The position numbers and the translations under genes are program-made. A stretch of DNA of 64,000 nt from Flavobacterium quisquiliarum (GTDB lineage Bacteria; Bacteroidota; Bacteroidia; Flavobacteriales; Flavobacteriaceae): the NCBI RefSeq assembly GCF_019308285.1, contig NZ_WWEM01000009.1:62001-126000 (forward strand). The letters run 5' to 3'. Under the pieces are notes generated by a model, which saw only the letters and a list, made by a program, of their open reading frames with translations, searched no databases and had not been told where the DNA came from. Within the stretch, counting starts at the first letter, position 1; every line of letters begins with the position of its first letter. This document shows, piece by piece, positions 7,268 through 15,752 of this stretch.

Positions 7268-9076
7268 ATGAAGAAAAGCAATCAGGAAGAAGACAAAATT
7301 ACGTTCAAAAATTTACGCCGTCTGTATTTTTTTGCGCTTCTTACTATTGCCTTAACTATAATTGTAAGTCAGATTTTAGTGCAATACAATCTGAATCAGC
7401 AGTTAAGCGACTCTAAAATCATCAATTTTTCGGGAAAACAGCGAATGCTGAGTCAGAAAATTGTCAAAGAAGTTCTGATTCTGCATTACGTTTCCGATAC
7501 CGCTTCAGCCAAACAAATTTCGCATTTAGAAGAAGTTTTAGCACTTTGGAAAAAAAACCAAAACGCACTTGAAAACGGTAGTGACAGCTTAGCTTTTCCA
7601 AAAGAAAAATCAGAAACAATCAATAGATTATATCTTGAAATCAATCCGATTTTCAATAAAATTGTTCAGGCGACCGATTCGTTTTTACAGAATTTAAAAC
7701 AGAAAAAACAATCAGCCGAAAATAAAAAATACGTTCAGATCATCTTAGAAAACGAAGGCAATTTCCTTTCCAAAATGAATGAAATCGTAACCCAATACGA
7801 TCTCGAAGCACACGAAAAAGTAACTGAACAACGCCGAATCGAATACTGGATTTTCGGATTCACTTTACTGGTTCTACTTCTGGAATTCTTCTTCATTTTC
7901 AAACCAACCAACAAAAAAATCGAGCGATTAATTACAAGACTTTTATCTTCCGAAAAGAAAGCTTTAAAACTCGCATACGATACCGAAATACTTAGCGAAA
8001 TCAAGGAAAATTCGGTTAAAGAATTAAAATCGCTCAATTATGCAATGGAAAATACTTTACTCTATTGCCGAATTGCGCCCGACGGTTCAATCATTCACAT
8101 CGGAGAAAAATTTGCCAAACTTCTCAATTATACCAAGTTTTCATCCAACAAAAAATTCTCCGAAGTTTTAACCGTCGACGAAAAAGAACAAACCAATTTC
8201 GACCGCCTAATTTTCGAAAAACAAAGAAGTGGCTGGCAAGGCGAAATCAGTATTTTAAACAAAGAAAACGAAACCATTTGGCTTGATTTGTCAATGGTTC
8301 CGGTCATGATCAAAAAAGACGAATTAGAACTTTTAATCGTCTGCTTCAACATCACCGAACGCAAAAAAGCGCAACGCGAAGTCGAACGTTTAAACCTCGA
8401 AAACACCACCGAAAAAATCAATCAGCAAAAGATTATTTCAAGCAAAATCGTCGAAAATCAGGAAAACGAACAAAACCGAATCGCCAAAGAAATTCACGAC
8501 GGAATCGGCCAGATGCTTACAGGATTAAAATTCAGTTTAGAAAGCATCAATCTTGATGACCGAGAAAAATCAGAACAAAAAATTGAGTATTTAAAAAAAC
8601 TTTCGCTAGACATTATAAAAGGTGTCCGCACCGCAACTTTCAACCTAATGCCACCGGAATTAAGCGATCACGGAATCGTTTCTTCATTGGCAAAACTCAC
8701 GCAGGAACTCTCAAAACTAACCGGAAAAGAAATCCTTTTCTACAACAAAACCGATTTCGACCGACGTCTGGATTCCCTAATCGAGATCAACATTTATCGT
8801 CTCACGCAAGAAGCCATCAACAACGCCATAAAATATGCCGAATCGTCGCATATAATCGTCCAGCTTTCCCACAGCGAAACACTTTTAAGCATCATCATCG
8901 ACGACAACGGAAAAGGTTTCGACATCCATTCCGTCGACAAAAAACGCAACAGCGAATCCGGAATGGGACTTCTATTCATGAAAGAGCGCATCCAATACAT
9001 CAACGGACGCGTATTCATCAACTCCATTCCCGGCGAAGGAACAAGAATCACGTTCAACATTCCCATTCTTAAATGA
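7268..9076 (+). CDS. NarX/NreB-like sensor histidine kinase with nitrate-sensing PilJ-type domain
   Basis: A 602-residue inner-membrane kinase. TM1 spans about residues 18-40 and TM2 about 196-214. The periplasmic domain between them starts with GKQRMLSQKIVKEVL (about 56-70), which resembles the P-box of NarX/NarQ and PilJ-type N-terminal domains that bind nitrate/nitrite. A PAS domain follows (about 255-375), then a HisKA_3 dimerisation helix with phospho-acceptor H410 in AKEIHDGIGQML, and an HATPase_c domain (INNAIKYAE, DNGKGFD, GMGLLFMKERI). The likely partner is the NarL-type regulator at 9789. They are separated by 700 bp of repeats. Nitrate sensing is inferred from the P-box and the neighbourhood. 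Confidence 0.88.
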   Translation: MKKSNQEEDKITFKNLRRLYFFALLTIALTIIVSQILVQYNLNQQLSDSKIINFSGKQRMLSQKIVKEVLILHYVSDTASAKQISHLEEVLALWKKNQNALENGSDSLAFPKEKSETINRLYLEINPIFNKIVQATDSFLQNLKQKKQSAENKKYVQIILENEGNFLSKMNEIVTQYDLEAHEKVTEQRRIEYWIFGFTLLVLLLEFFFIFKPTNKKIERLITRLLSSEKKALKLAYDTEILSEIKENSVKELKSLNYAMENTLLYCRIAPDGSIIHIGEKFAKLLNYTKFSSNKKFSEVLTVDEKEQTNFDRLIFEKQRSGWQGEISILNKENETIWLDLSMVPVMIKKDELELLIVCFNITERKKAQREVERLNLENTTEKINQQKIISSKIVENQENEQNRIAKEIHDGIGQMLTGLKFSLESINLDDREKSEQKIEYLKKLSLDIIKGVRTATFNLMPPELSDHGIVSSLAKLTQELSKLTGKEILFYNKTDFDRRLDSLIEINIYRLTQEAINNAIKYAESSHIIVQLSHSETLLSIIIDDNGKGFDIHSVDKKRNSESGMGLLFMKERIQYINGRVFINSIPGEGTRITFNIPILK

Positions 9077-9078
9077 GA

Positions 9079-9171
9079 AAATTAGTCAATTAGATAATTT
9101 GATAATTACTTAAAGTAGCGTAAAAAATTATCTAATTGGCACATTTTCTAATTGCCACATTGACTAATTAT
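9079..9171. repeat. AT-rich inverted repeat (ttagtcaattagataatt type)
   Basis: Words such as attagtcaattagataatt and attgactaattatctaatt occur in opposite orientation around a centre near 9120. This is one of several different palindromes stacked in the 700-bp gap between sensor kinase and response regulator. No gene is seen in this gap. Confidence 0.6.
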
Positions 9172-9188
9172 CTAATTAATCAGGGCGA

Positions 9189-9306
9189 GACAGCATTAGA
9201 AAAAGTGGGCAATTTAACTTTGTCTATATACGCCCACTTTCCCTAATACTGTCGGGCTATCCGCGCTACTTCGGTAGCTTGCTCCTATCCCTCTCGCGGG
9301 CAATCG
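9189..9306. repeat. Structured intergenic element with two hairpins and a UUCG tetraloop
   Basis: gacagcattag plus aaagtgggc (9189-9210) pairs with gcccacttt plus ctaatactgtc (9232-9253), with small bulges. This is followed by a perfect stem gctac-ttcg-gtagc at 9265-9278 and by flanking words cgggctatccgc and ctctcgcgggc. The first loop contains taactttgtctata, which looks like a -7 box and matches the start of the sulfatase promoters, probably by chance. It could be a dispersed repeat or a small RNA. No protein-coding frame is supported. Confidence 0.5.
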
Positions 9307-9357
9307 TTTTCAAAAGAAAATTTAAGTTTATAAGGGAATTAAAAAGTAAAAAAAAAT

Positions 9358-9484
9358 CAATTGCCTCCAGCTTTAGCTGGAGATTACAAAAAAATATCAA
9401 GAAGGGCTTTAGCCAAACTTATGCATTTGGCTAAAGCCCTCTTTTTTGTCTACAAAAACCTCCAGCTAAAGCTGGAGGCAATTG
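9358..9484. repeat. Palindromic repeat, family B (ctccagctttagctggag), copy 1
   Basis: The outer arms caattgcctccagc / gctggaggcaattg flank an inner pair gggctttagccaaa / tttggctaaagccc. Each outer arm is itself nearly palindromic (ctccagctttagctggag). A second copy with the same layout is at 43193-43320. An open frame across it (from 9361) is an artefact. Confidence 0.85.
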
Positions 9485-9719
9485 AAAAACAAACTTTGTC
9501 AAAGCTTTTGAACTTTGACAAAGTTCTACACACGTTTGTCAGGCTGAGCGAAGTCGAAGCCCACGCAAGTAGCTCTACAAAGATTGGCGATTCAGATATT
9601 GAAATTGATTTTTGCAATTGCCATTGATATTGAAATTACCATTGATATTGCAATTTTTTCTAATGATTTTTTAATATTGGAATTTGGAATTTCAAAAAAT
9701 TGGAATTTTAAATAAAAAA

Positions 9720-9760
9720 AGTACGTATATTAGCGTCTTCGTTATAGATGAATATACGTA
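9720..9760 (+). promoter_or_regulatory. Upstream region of the NarL-type regulator, TACGTATATT inverted repeat
   Basis: tacgtatatt (9722-9731) and aatatacgta (9751-9760) are exact reverse complements 19 bp apart. The left copy continues into tagcg, so tacgTATATTAG resembles the nirB arrangement actTATATTTG. It lies 30-70 bp before the ATG at 9789 and could be an operator for autoregulation or for the FNR-like protein. Confidence 0.5.
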
Positions 9761-9788
9761 AAAATCGAGAATCTAAATTAAGTAAATT

Positions 9789-10448
9789 ATGAGTAATATC
9801 ATTCGTGTAGTATTAGCAGATGACCATGTTTTTGTTCGAGACGGAATCAAATCTTTACTGGAAAACGAAGCAAACATTGAGGTTGTAGGAGAAGCAATCG
9901 ATGGCGCCGACGCACTTGATGTTGTGGCCGAAACCAAACCCGATTTACTTATAGCCGATATTCGTATGCCAAACTTAACCGGTATCGAACTAGTAGAAAA
10001 ACTTAGAAGCGAAAGCAACGATATAAAAATCATTATGCTTTCGATGCACGAATCCGAAGAATACGTATTGAAATCTATAAAAGCCGGCGCCGATGGTTAT
10101 TTATTAAAAGGATCTTCTAAAGAAGAATTCTTGAAAGCACTTCATACCGTTTCTGCTGGTGGAAAATATTTCAGTGGCGATATTTCTTCTATCTTGATTG
10201 GTCAATTGACAAATCCATCAAATTCATTAGAACCGAAGCAAAACTTAAGCGACGAAATGATGATAACCAAAAGAGAAAAAGAAATTTTAACACTGTTATT
10301 ATCAGGAAAAGGAAACAAAGAAATCGCCGAAGCACTTGCCATCAGTAAACGAACTGCCGAAGTTCACCGTTTCAATTTGATGAAAAAACTGAAAGTGAAA
10401 AACTTAATGGAACTTTCTAACAAAGCCACTGAGTATTCTTTAATTTAA
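9789..10448 (+). CDS. NarL/NreC-type response regulator
   Basis: A 219-residue regulator with an N-terminal receiver domain and a C-terminal LuxR/GerE helix-turn-helix. The acidic pocket is D11-D12, the phospho-acceptor is D57 in DLLIADIRMPNLTG, and the conserved Lys is in YLLKGSSKEE. The DNA-binding domain runs from TKREKEILTLLLSGKGNKEIA to about residue 210. It is the probable partner of the HisKA_3 kinase at 7268, as in NarX-NarL and NreB-NreC pairs. Likely targets are nirB, narK and the reductase, which is inference from gene order and shared promoter motifs. Confidence 0.9.
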   Translation: MSNIIRVVLADDHVFVRDGIKSLLENEANIEVVGEAIDGADALDVVAETKPDLLIADIRMPNLTGIELVEKLRSESNDIKIIMLSMHESEEYVLKSIKAGADGYLLKGSSKEEFLKALHTVSAGGKYFSGDISSILIGQLTNPSNSLEPKQNLSDEMMITKREKEILTLLLSGKGNKEIAEALAISKRTAEVHRFNLMKKLKVKNLMELSNKATEYSLI

Positions 10449-10455
10449 GATTCAA

Positions 10456-10878
10456 ATGAGAAAACTACAGAAATATACCTTCGTAATTCTCATTCTAAGT
10501 TTAAAAATATATTCTCAGGAATCTTCAGATTCTATTCCGAAAAATTGGAAATACTTTGAATTAAAACAGAACGAAAAAGCCATCATAATTGATCATATTC
10601 CAATTCAAATACTTTGCGGAATTACAGCTTTTGCCTCTGTAACAATTGTTAAAAACACCAAAGGAGACATTTTCAGGGTATTGAATTTATGCAGTTTAAA
10701 AAAATTTACACCTAATGAACAGGTGAATATATCTCCAGAAAAAGCACCTCCATTCAATGTAAATTTTCCAAAGAAATATTTAATAGATTCAAAAAGTGGC
10801 AACGAAATTATTCAGGAAAATAATTATGAAAAAACTATTCTAAAAACAACTTGGGGTTCAATTGAAAAGACCAAGTAG
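10456..10878 (+). CDS. Hypothetical exported protein
   Basis: A 140-residue protein I do not recognise. An N-terminal signal peptide of about 20 residues (KYTFVILILSLKIYSQ) predicts export; the Gln at the end is a common cleavage neighbourhood in Flavobacteriia. The rest has few hydrophobic segments except IPIQILCGITAFASVTIV (about residues 51-68). There are two Cys residues. It starts 8 bp after the response-regulator stop codon, so it is probably co-transcribed with it, and it is followed by the narK promoter. A role in nitrate sensing or uptake is possible only by association. Confidence 0.7.
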   Translation: MRKLQKYTFVILILSLKIYSQESSDSIPKNWKYFELKQNEKAIIIDHIPIQILCGITAFASVTIVKNTKGDIFRVLNLCSLKKFTPNEQVNISPEKAPPFNVNFPKKYLIDSKSGNEIIQENNYEKTILKTTWGSIEKTK

Positions 10879-10883
10879 TAATT

Positions 10884-10975
10884 AAGTATAAATACGTAAT
10901 TATTTTTAAAAAACTGCGTTTTAGCATGTTTTAACTAAGTTATAGTACTTATTTTTACATAAAAATATAAGTACT
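10884..10975 (+). promoter_or_regulatory. narK promoter/operator region
   Basis: AAGTATAAATACGTAATT (10884-10901) is a half-site cluster like those before nirB and nitrate reductase. A 32-bp palindrome at 10944-10975 has arms AGTACTTAT and ATAAGTACT and overlaps a weak -7 box TATTTTTA (10950-10957). It abuts the ATG at 10976, leaving a very short leader of roughly a dozen bases. Confidence 0.6.
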
Positions 10976-12475
10976 ATGAAAACTACAAACTCACTATCGC
11001 AATCACACAAGATTTTATTTTTGAACACATTGGCTTTTACCGTGTGTTTTGCCTGCTGGACATTAAATGGGGTTTTAGTAACCTTTTTAGTCGATAACGG
11101 AATTTTCCACTGGAGCGTCGTTCAAGTCGGATGGCTTCTTGGGATTCCAATTTTAACAGGATCCGTAATGCGTCTGCCAATCGGAATCTTAACAGACAAA
11201 TTTGGCGGAAAATATGTTTTTTCTCTTTTACTATTACTAAGTTCAATTCCACTTTTTCTCCTTCCCTACGCCGACAGTTTTTTCATGTTTGCTTTACTAA
11301 GTTTCTTCTTTGGAATGGTCGGCACAAGTTTCGCTGTCGGAATTGGATACACTTCTATCTGGTATCCAAAAGAATGGCAAGGTCGTGCTCTTGGAATCTT
11401 CGGAATGGGAAATGCCGGCGCCGCAATTACTACTTTTCTAGCTCCATCAATATTAAATCATTTTTCAATTGATGATCCACAAAATGGCTGGAAAATCCTT
11501 CCTGTTATTTACGCCGTTTCATTAGTTATCATTGGCATTGCTTTTTTGATTTTCACTCAAAATAAAAAACCAGAAAACAATACTAAAACTGTTTCTCAAA
11601 TGCTTGTCCCTTTAAAATCAGCTAGAGTTTGGCGTTTTGGCGCGTATTACTTCTTGGTTTTTGGTTGTTTTGTGGCTTATTCACAATGGCTTTTACCAAA
11701 TTTTATGAACGTTTATCAAACCAGTTTAGTTATGGGAGGTTTATTTGCAACGATGTTCAGTTTGCCATCAGGTGTAATTAGAGCTTTTGGAGGTTATTTA
11801 TCAGATAAATTTGGCGCACGAAAAGTAATGTATTGGGTTTTGGGTTCTTCTGTAATTTTGAGTGCCTTATTGGCAATTCCAAAAATGGAAATAACAACAA
11901 CAGGTCCAGGAGTTTTGGCAACCAAAAAAGGAACAATAACCGCTGTTACCAATGACAAAATCAAAATTGGAGAAACAGATTTCCCTGTCGCACAGAAAAA
12001 AGAAAACAATGCCGAAAATACTATTTTTCCAACTTCAACATCTTGGCAACAAGTTGTAGTGGCAGAGAATCAAAGTGTAAAGAAAAAAGAACTTTTAGCT
12101 AAAGGAATTACAGTAATTAAGTTTGATGCTAATATGTGGGTTTTCTTGGTTTTGGTAATCTTAATCGGAATCTCTTGGGGAATCGGGAAAGCGGCGGTTT
12201 ACAAACATATTCCGGAATATTTTCCAAATGAAGTGGGTGTTGTAGGCGGAATGGTTGGAATGATTGGCGGTTTAGGCGGTTTCTTTGGCCCGATCATCTT
12301 TGGATACCTTTTAACTGCAACAGGAATATGGTCTAGTTCGTGGATTTTTATACTGCTATTCTCAACTGGCTGTCTGGTTTGGATGCATTATGTTATCACT
12401 AAAAAGATAGACAAGAAGCAAGAAATCAAAACAAAAACAGCTGGGCAACCACAACTTATAGCTGCTATAAACTAA
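10976..12475 (+). CDS. narK: Nitrate/nitrite transporter, NarK/NasA type (MFS)
   Basis: A 499-residue major-facilitator membrane protein. It has the nitrate/nitrite porter signatures: F-x-x-C-F-A-C-W-T-L-N-G in TM1, GRLPIGILTDKFGGK-like loop 2-3, GNAGAAITTFLAPSI in TM5 and the second nitrate signature GGMVGMIGGLGGFFGP in TM11. Residues about 301-384, between the eighth and ninth membrane segments, form an 80-residue hydrophilic, beta-rich insertion not found in the short enterobacterial NarK. It imports nitrate for the reductase encoded at 16632. The neighbouring porin gene follows after 78 bp. The promoter carries the shared nitrate motif. Confidence 0.93.
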   Translation: MKTTNSLSQSHKILFLNTLAFTVCFACWTLNGVLVTFLVDNGIFHWSVVQVGWLLGIPILTGSVMRLPIGILTDKFGGKYVFSLLLLLSSIPLFLLPYADSFFMFALLSFFFGMVGTSFAVGIGYTSIWYPKEWQGRALGIFGMGNAGAAITTFLAPSILNHFSIDDPQNGWKILPVIYAVSLVIIGIAFLIFTQNKKPENNTKTVSQMLVPLKSARVWRFGAYYFLVFGCFVAYSQWLLPNFMNVYQTSLVMGGLFATMFSLPSGVIRAFGGYLSDKFGARKVMYWVLGSSVILSALLAIPKMEITTTGPGVLATKKGTITAVTNDKIKIGETDFPVAQKKENNAENTIFPTSTSWQQVVVAENQSVKKKELLAKGITVIKFDANMWVFLVLVILIGISWGIGKAAVYKHIPEYFPNEVGVVGGMVGMIGGLGGFFGPIIFGYLLTATGIWSSSWIFILLFSTGCLVWMHYVITKKIDKKQEIKTKTAGQPQLIAAIN

Positions 12476-12553
12476 AATTAAAAAATAATTAGATTATTAT
12501 TAGCAAAGGCCTAATTTTCTTATAAATTTACGCTGCCAAAAAAATACCACTTT

Positions 12554-13807
12554 ATGAAAAGAATAATTTTTCTCTTGCTTTTAGGAACAACTACCCTAAT
12601 GAATGCACAGGAACTAGATGTAAATTTACAAGTCAGGCCTCGTTTTGAATACCGAAATGGATACCGAACCCTTTTACCAGAAGGACAAAAAGGAACTTCT
12701 CAAATTTCGCAACGTTCTCGTTTAAATTTCAATTACAAACAAGATGAATTAGTTGTTAAATTAACTCTTCAAAATACCAGAACTTGGGGAGATGTACCAA
12801 CCAATGCGGTGGCTGACAAAAACGGAGTAGCGGTTTTTGAAGCTTGGGCACAATACAATTTTACAGATAAATGGAGTGCCAGAACGGGACGCCAAGTCCT
12901 TTCTTACGATAATCAACGTATTTTAGGAGAACAGGACTGGGGACAGCAGGCTCAAAGCCATGATGCCTTTACGGTAACTTATCAGACCGAAAAACAGAAA
13001 TTGGATTTTGGAGGCGCTTATAACTCTACTGCCGAAAATACATTTCAAACACCTTATACGGTTGCTAATTACAAAGCTTTAATGTATGCTTGGTATCACA
13101 ACCAATTCAGTACTGATTTAGGTTTAAGCTTTTTATTGCTTAATACTGGTTATGAATATGCCAATGCTGATACAAAATTATTAGTGGATTATAAACAGAC
13201 TTTTGGGCCTTATTTGACTTATAAAAACAGTAAAATAGAAAGTAACTTTTGGCTATACGGACAAACTGGAAAAAGTACCGATTTACAAGTCAGCGCCTGG
13301 AATGCGGCCGCAAATTTCAATTACAATGTAACCGATTCTTTCAAAGCAGGTTTAGGGTATGAATTTTTATCGGGTAAAGCTACCAATGATGGAAGCACTG
13401 TAATTAAATCATTTAATCCAATTTTTGGAACCAACCATGGTTTTAACGGTTTTATGGATTATTTTTATGTTGGAAATCATTTAAACAATGTTGGTTTGCA
13501 AGATGCTTTTATAAAATTAAGCTACAATGTAAACAAATGGCAGTTTGCTTTAAGTCCACATGCATTTTTAGCCGCCGCAGATGTGGTTACACCCCTAAAC
13601 GAAAAAATGGATTCTTATTTAGGGACTGAGATTGATGCTTCTTTTGTTTTCAATTTCAAAAAAGACATTACAGTTACAGGAGGTTATTCGCAAATGTTTG
13701 GCTCTAAAACCATGGAATTCATTAAAAATGGAGACGCTAATCATACCAACAATTGGGCGTGGTTGTCAATATCTGTTAATCCAAGAATTTTTAGCTGGAA
13801 AAAATAA
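12554..13807 (+). CDS. Outer-membrane porin, alginate-export-like beta barrel
   Basis: A 417-residue protein with a signal peptide ending NAQ at about residue 18. The body alternates short hydrophobic/aromatic strands and turns with Asn/Asp/Gly, ends in ...SWKK after aromatic strands, and contains the VRPRFEYRNGYR and SQRSRLNF motifs typical of the alginate_exp family of barrels. In this position, directly after narK, it probably lets nitrate or another small anion cross the outer membrane; this is inference from context. A -7-like TAAATTTA lies about 30 bp upstream. An intrinsic terminator follows at 13837. Confidence 0.8.
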   Translation: MKRIIFLLLLGTTTLMNAQELDVNLQVRPRFEYRNGYRTLLPEGQKGTSQISQRSRLNFNYKQDELVVKLTLQNTRTWGDVPTNAVADKNGVAVFEAWAQYNFTDKWSARTGRQVLSYDNQRILGEQDWGQQAQSHDAFTVTYQTEKQKLDFGGAYNSTAENTFQTPYTVANYKALMYAWYHNQFSTDLGLSFLLLNTGYEYANADTKLLVDYKQTFGPYLTYKNSKIESNFWLYGQTGKSTDLQVSAWNAAANFNYNVTDSFKAGLGYEFLSGKATNDGSTVIKSFNPIFGTNHGFNGFMDYFYVGNHLNNVGLQDAFIKLSYNVNKWQFALSPHAFLAAADVVTPLNEKMDSYLGTEIDASFVFNFKKDITVTGGYSQMFGSKTMEFIKNGDANHTNNWAWLSISVNPRIFSWKK

Positions 13808-13836
13808 TTTTTCTATAAAATTAGCTCATAAATTTT

Positions 13837-13873
13837 ACCCTTTTCCTATTTCAAGAAAAGGGTGTTTTTTTTT
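13837..13873 (+). terminator. Intrinsic terminator after the porin gene
   Basis: acccttttcc...aaaagggt forms an 8-bp stem with an 11-nt loop, followed by gttttttttttt. It ends the narK-porin unit. Confidence 0.85.
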
Positions 13874-13945
13874 ACCTAAAGAAAACCTATTATATAATAT
13901 AATTAATTATATTTGAAGCGATTATGAACCCCCAATTCTATCCTA

Positions 13946-14308
13946 ATGAAACCATTTCTAAAACTTTCAATGCTGACATTTATTGTTACGCAGACAGGCA
14001 TTGCCCAAAAATACAATGATGCCTTAATCTCTAAAAACTCAGAAATTAATTTTGCAAAAACGCAAAAAAGAGGAATCAAAAAAAACAACATTGTTTATTA
14101 TGTTGAAAACGACATGCAAACCATCTCGGCTTACAAAAAAAGTAAATTGAAATGGCAGACTAATGTAATTTCAGTTTGTGGAAAACCTAAAAAAGGAGAA
14201 CCTGAAATTAGATATGTAGGATATAATTCAGACAAACTGCTTATCGTTATGGGAAAACATAATTTTGCAGAAATTGATGTAAATAGCGGTGTAACTACAC
14301 TTGTTTAA
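13946..14308 (+). CDS. Hypothetical exported protein
   Basis: A 120-residue protein not assigned to a family. The first 20 residues (MKPFLKLSMLTFIVTQTGIA) form a signal peptide. The mature part is basic and beta-rich, with the phrase YNSDKLLIVMGKHNFAEIDV near the end that recalls a single blade of a beta-propeller-like or PQQ-type repeat, but this is weak. There is one Cys. It has its own terminator and no functional link to the flanking nitrate genes is visible. Confidence 0.65.
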   Translation: MKPFLKLSMLTFIVTQTGIAQKYNDALISKNSEINFAKTQKRGIKKNNIVYYVENDMQTISAYKKSKLKWQTNVISVCGKPKKGEPEIRYVGYNSDKLLIVMGKHNFAEIDVNSGVTTLV

Positions 14309-14341
14309 AAAATAAAGAGATTTTTAAAATCTGAAATTTAT

Positions 14342-14380
14342 AAAATACCCTTTTTTATTTTTGAGAAAGGGTATTTTTTT
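14342..14380 (+). terminator. Intrinsic terminator after the 120-residue exported protein
   Basis: aaaataccctttt / aaagggtatttt with an 11-nt AT-rich loop, followed by a run of T. It is strong and well placed, 34 bp after the stop codon. Confidence 0.85.
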
Positions 14381-14446
14381 GTTTGAAATCTAAACTAAAC
14401 CTTTCTTTATTAAGTAAATTTGATTTTGATTTCTAAAAATTTACTA

Positions 14447-15067
14447 ATGAACAACTGGACTAAAAGATGGGACGACCGCTATAAAACCGAAGAATTTGCA
14501 TACGGCGAAGAACCTAACAATTACCTAAGAGAACAAATCGAAAAATTACAAGCCGGATCTATTTTATTTCCTGCTGAAGGCGAAGGACGAAACGCCATTT
14601 TTACGGCAAAATTAGGCTGGAATGTTTCCGCTTTTGATATTAGCGAAGAAGGAAAAAACAAAGCTCTAAAACTTGCTGAAGCGAATAATGTTTCAATTGA
14701 CTATCAAGTGGGCGAATTAGAAGCACTGGATTTTCATCCAGTACAATTTGATGCAATTGCTTTAATTTACGCTCATTTTCCAGCAGAAATTAAATCGGAT
14801 ATTCATAAAGAACTGGATGAATTATTACGCAAAAACGGGGTTATTATTTTTGAAGCTTTCAGCAAAAAACATTTAGAATATCTTGCGATAAATGATAAAG
14901 TTGGCGGACCAAAAGATATCGAGTCACTTTTTTCAATCGAAGAAATCAAAGCTGATTTTCCAAATTATGAAATCATTGAATTAGAAGAAAAAGAAATCGA
15001 ATTAAACGAAGGTTTATTCCATAACGGAACGGGTTCTGTAATTCGATTTGTTGGAAAGAAAAAATAA
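14447..15067 (+). CDS. SAM-dependent methyltransferase, TehB/TPMT-like
   Basis: A 206-residue class I methyltransferase. The start [20 protein letters not shown] resembles thiopurine S-methyltransferase/TehB-like proteins. The SAM site is [20 protein letters not shown] (motif I, with E-G-E-G in place of the usual E-x-G-x-G) followed by [10 protein letters not shown] (motif II acidic residue). The substrate is unknown. An in-frame ATG at 14420 gives nine extra residues, but the shorter start matches the family. The end overlaps nothing essential: the antitoxin starts about 100 bp downstream. Confidence 0.8.
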   Translation: MNNWTKRWDDRYKTEEFAYGEEPNNYLREQIEKLQAGSILFPAEGEGRNAIFTAKLGWNVSAFDISEEGKNKALKLAEANNVSIDYQVGELEALDFHPVQFDAIALIYAHFPAEIKSDIHKELDELLRKNGVIIFEAFSKKHLEYLAINDKVGGPKDIESLFSIEEIKADFPNYEIIELEEKEIELNEGLFHNGTGSVIRFVGKKK

Positions 15068-15170
15068 ATTATTCGACGTGGAGGTATATTACGGTCCATC
15101 TCCACAAAAATATCTTAAAAAAATATTCCCTTGGAAGATAATTCGTAAATTTGAAAAAATATTCAATGCC

Positions 15171-15404
15171 ATGGATTTACAAACTAGAAAAATAGAATTT
15201 GTACAAGAATTTTTAAAAATTCAAAGCGAAGAATTGATTTCTCAGCTCGAAAATTTATTAAAAAACAAAGACATTGCTGATGATAGCGATTTTTTCAATC
15301 CAATGTCTATTGAAGAATTCAACAGCAGAATAGATCAGTCTGAAGATGATTTTAAAAATGGAAGATATAAAACGACTTCTCAGCTTCTAGAAAAGTACAA
15401 GTAA
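15171..15404 (+). CDS. Antitoxin of a RelE/ParE-type toxin-antitoxin pair
   Basis: A 77-residue acidic protein starting MDLQTRKIEFVQEFLKIQSEE, a pattern common to small Bacteroidota antitoxins that precede RelE/ParE toxins. The phrase MSIEEFNSRIDQSEDDFKNGR is also typical of these antitoxins. A longer frame from 15048 would overlap the methyltransferase gene and adds unrelated sequence, so the ATG at 15171 is chosen. The stop codon overlaps the toxin start (taATG), which implies coupled translation. It should bind the toxin and repress the operon. Confidence 0.8.
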   Translation: MDLQTRKIEFVQEFLKIQSEELISQLENLLKNKDIADDSDFFNPMSIEEFNSRIDQSEDDFKNGRYKTTSQLLEKYK

Positions 15405-15721
15405 TGAAATTAAAAATTGTCTGGTCGCAATTTGCAGAAAATGAAATTGACAAAATCTATGAGTATTATCTTTATAGAGCAGGAATTAGGGTTGCAAAAA
15501 AAATTATTAAAGAAATAATTTCTGAGCCAAACAAACTCGTCTCCAATAACCTTTCAACACAAACTGAAGAACTTTTATTAGACAGAGAAAACGAGTATCA
15601 TTACTTAGTCTGTAAAAATTACAAAATTATTTATCATATTGATAAAGAAAATAAGCTAATCCAAATAGCTGATGTTTTTGACACAAGACAAAACCCCGTA
15701 AAACTTAAGCGTACAAAATAG
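15404..15721 (+). CDS. RelE/ParE-family toxin
   Basis: A 105-residue basic protein with the ParE/RelE fold pattern: start KIVWSQFAENEIDKIYEYY, then a helix, then ENEYHYLVCKNYKIIYHID and ending IADVFDTRQNP, the last two being the conserved beta-strands of the toxin core. It overlaps the antitoxin by one base. Whether it targets gyrase (ParE-like) or ribosome-bound mRNA (RelE-like) cannot be told from the sequence. It lies between nitrate genes without a functional link and may have been inserted there. Confidence 0.82.
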   Translation: MKLKIVWSQFAENEIDKIYEYYLYRAGIRVAKKIIKEIISEPNKLVSNNLSTQTEELLLDRENEYHYLVCKNYKIIYHIDKENKLIQIADVFDTRQNPVKLKRTK

Positions 15722-15752
15722 TTTTTAGATAAGTATTACTACGTAATAACGT

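Noticed and set aside
9201-9240. TAACTTTG with tctata as a third sulfatase-type promoter
   Set aside because: Only 14 bp match, there is no TTG at the right distance, and no sulfur gene follows; it lies in a hairpin loop.
9361-9627. 88-residue open frame in the gap before the response regulator
   Set aside because: It runs through palindromic repeat family B and low-complexity sequence. The same DNA layout recurs at 43193-43320 as a non-coding repeat.
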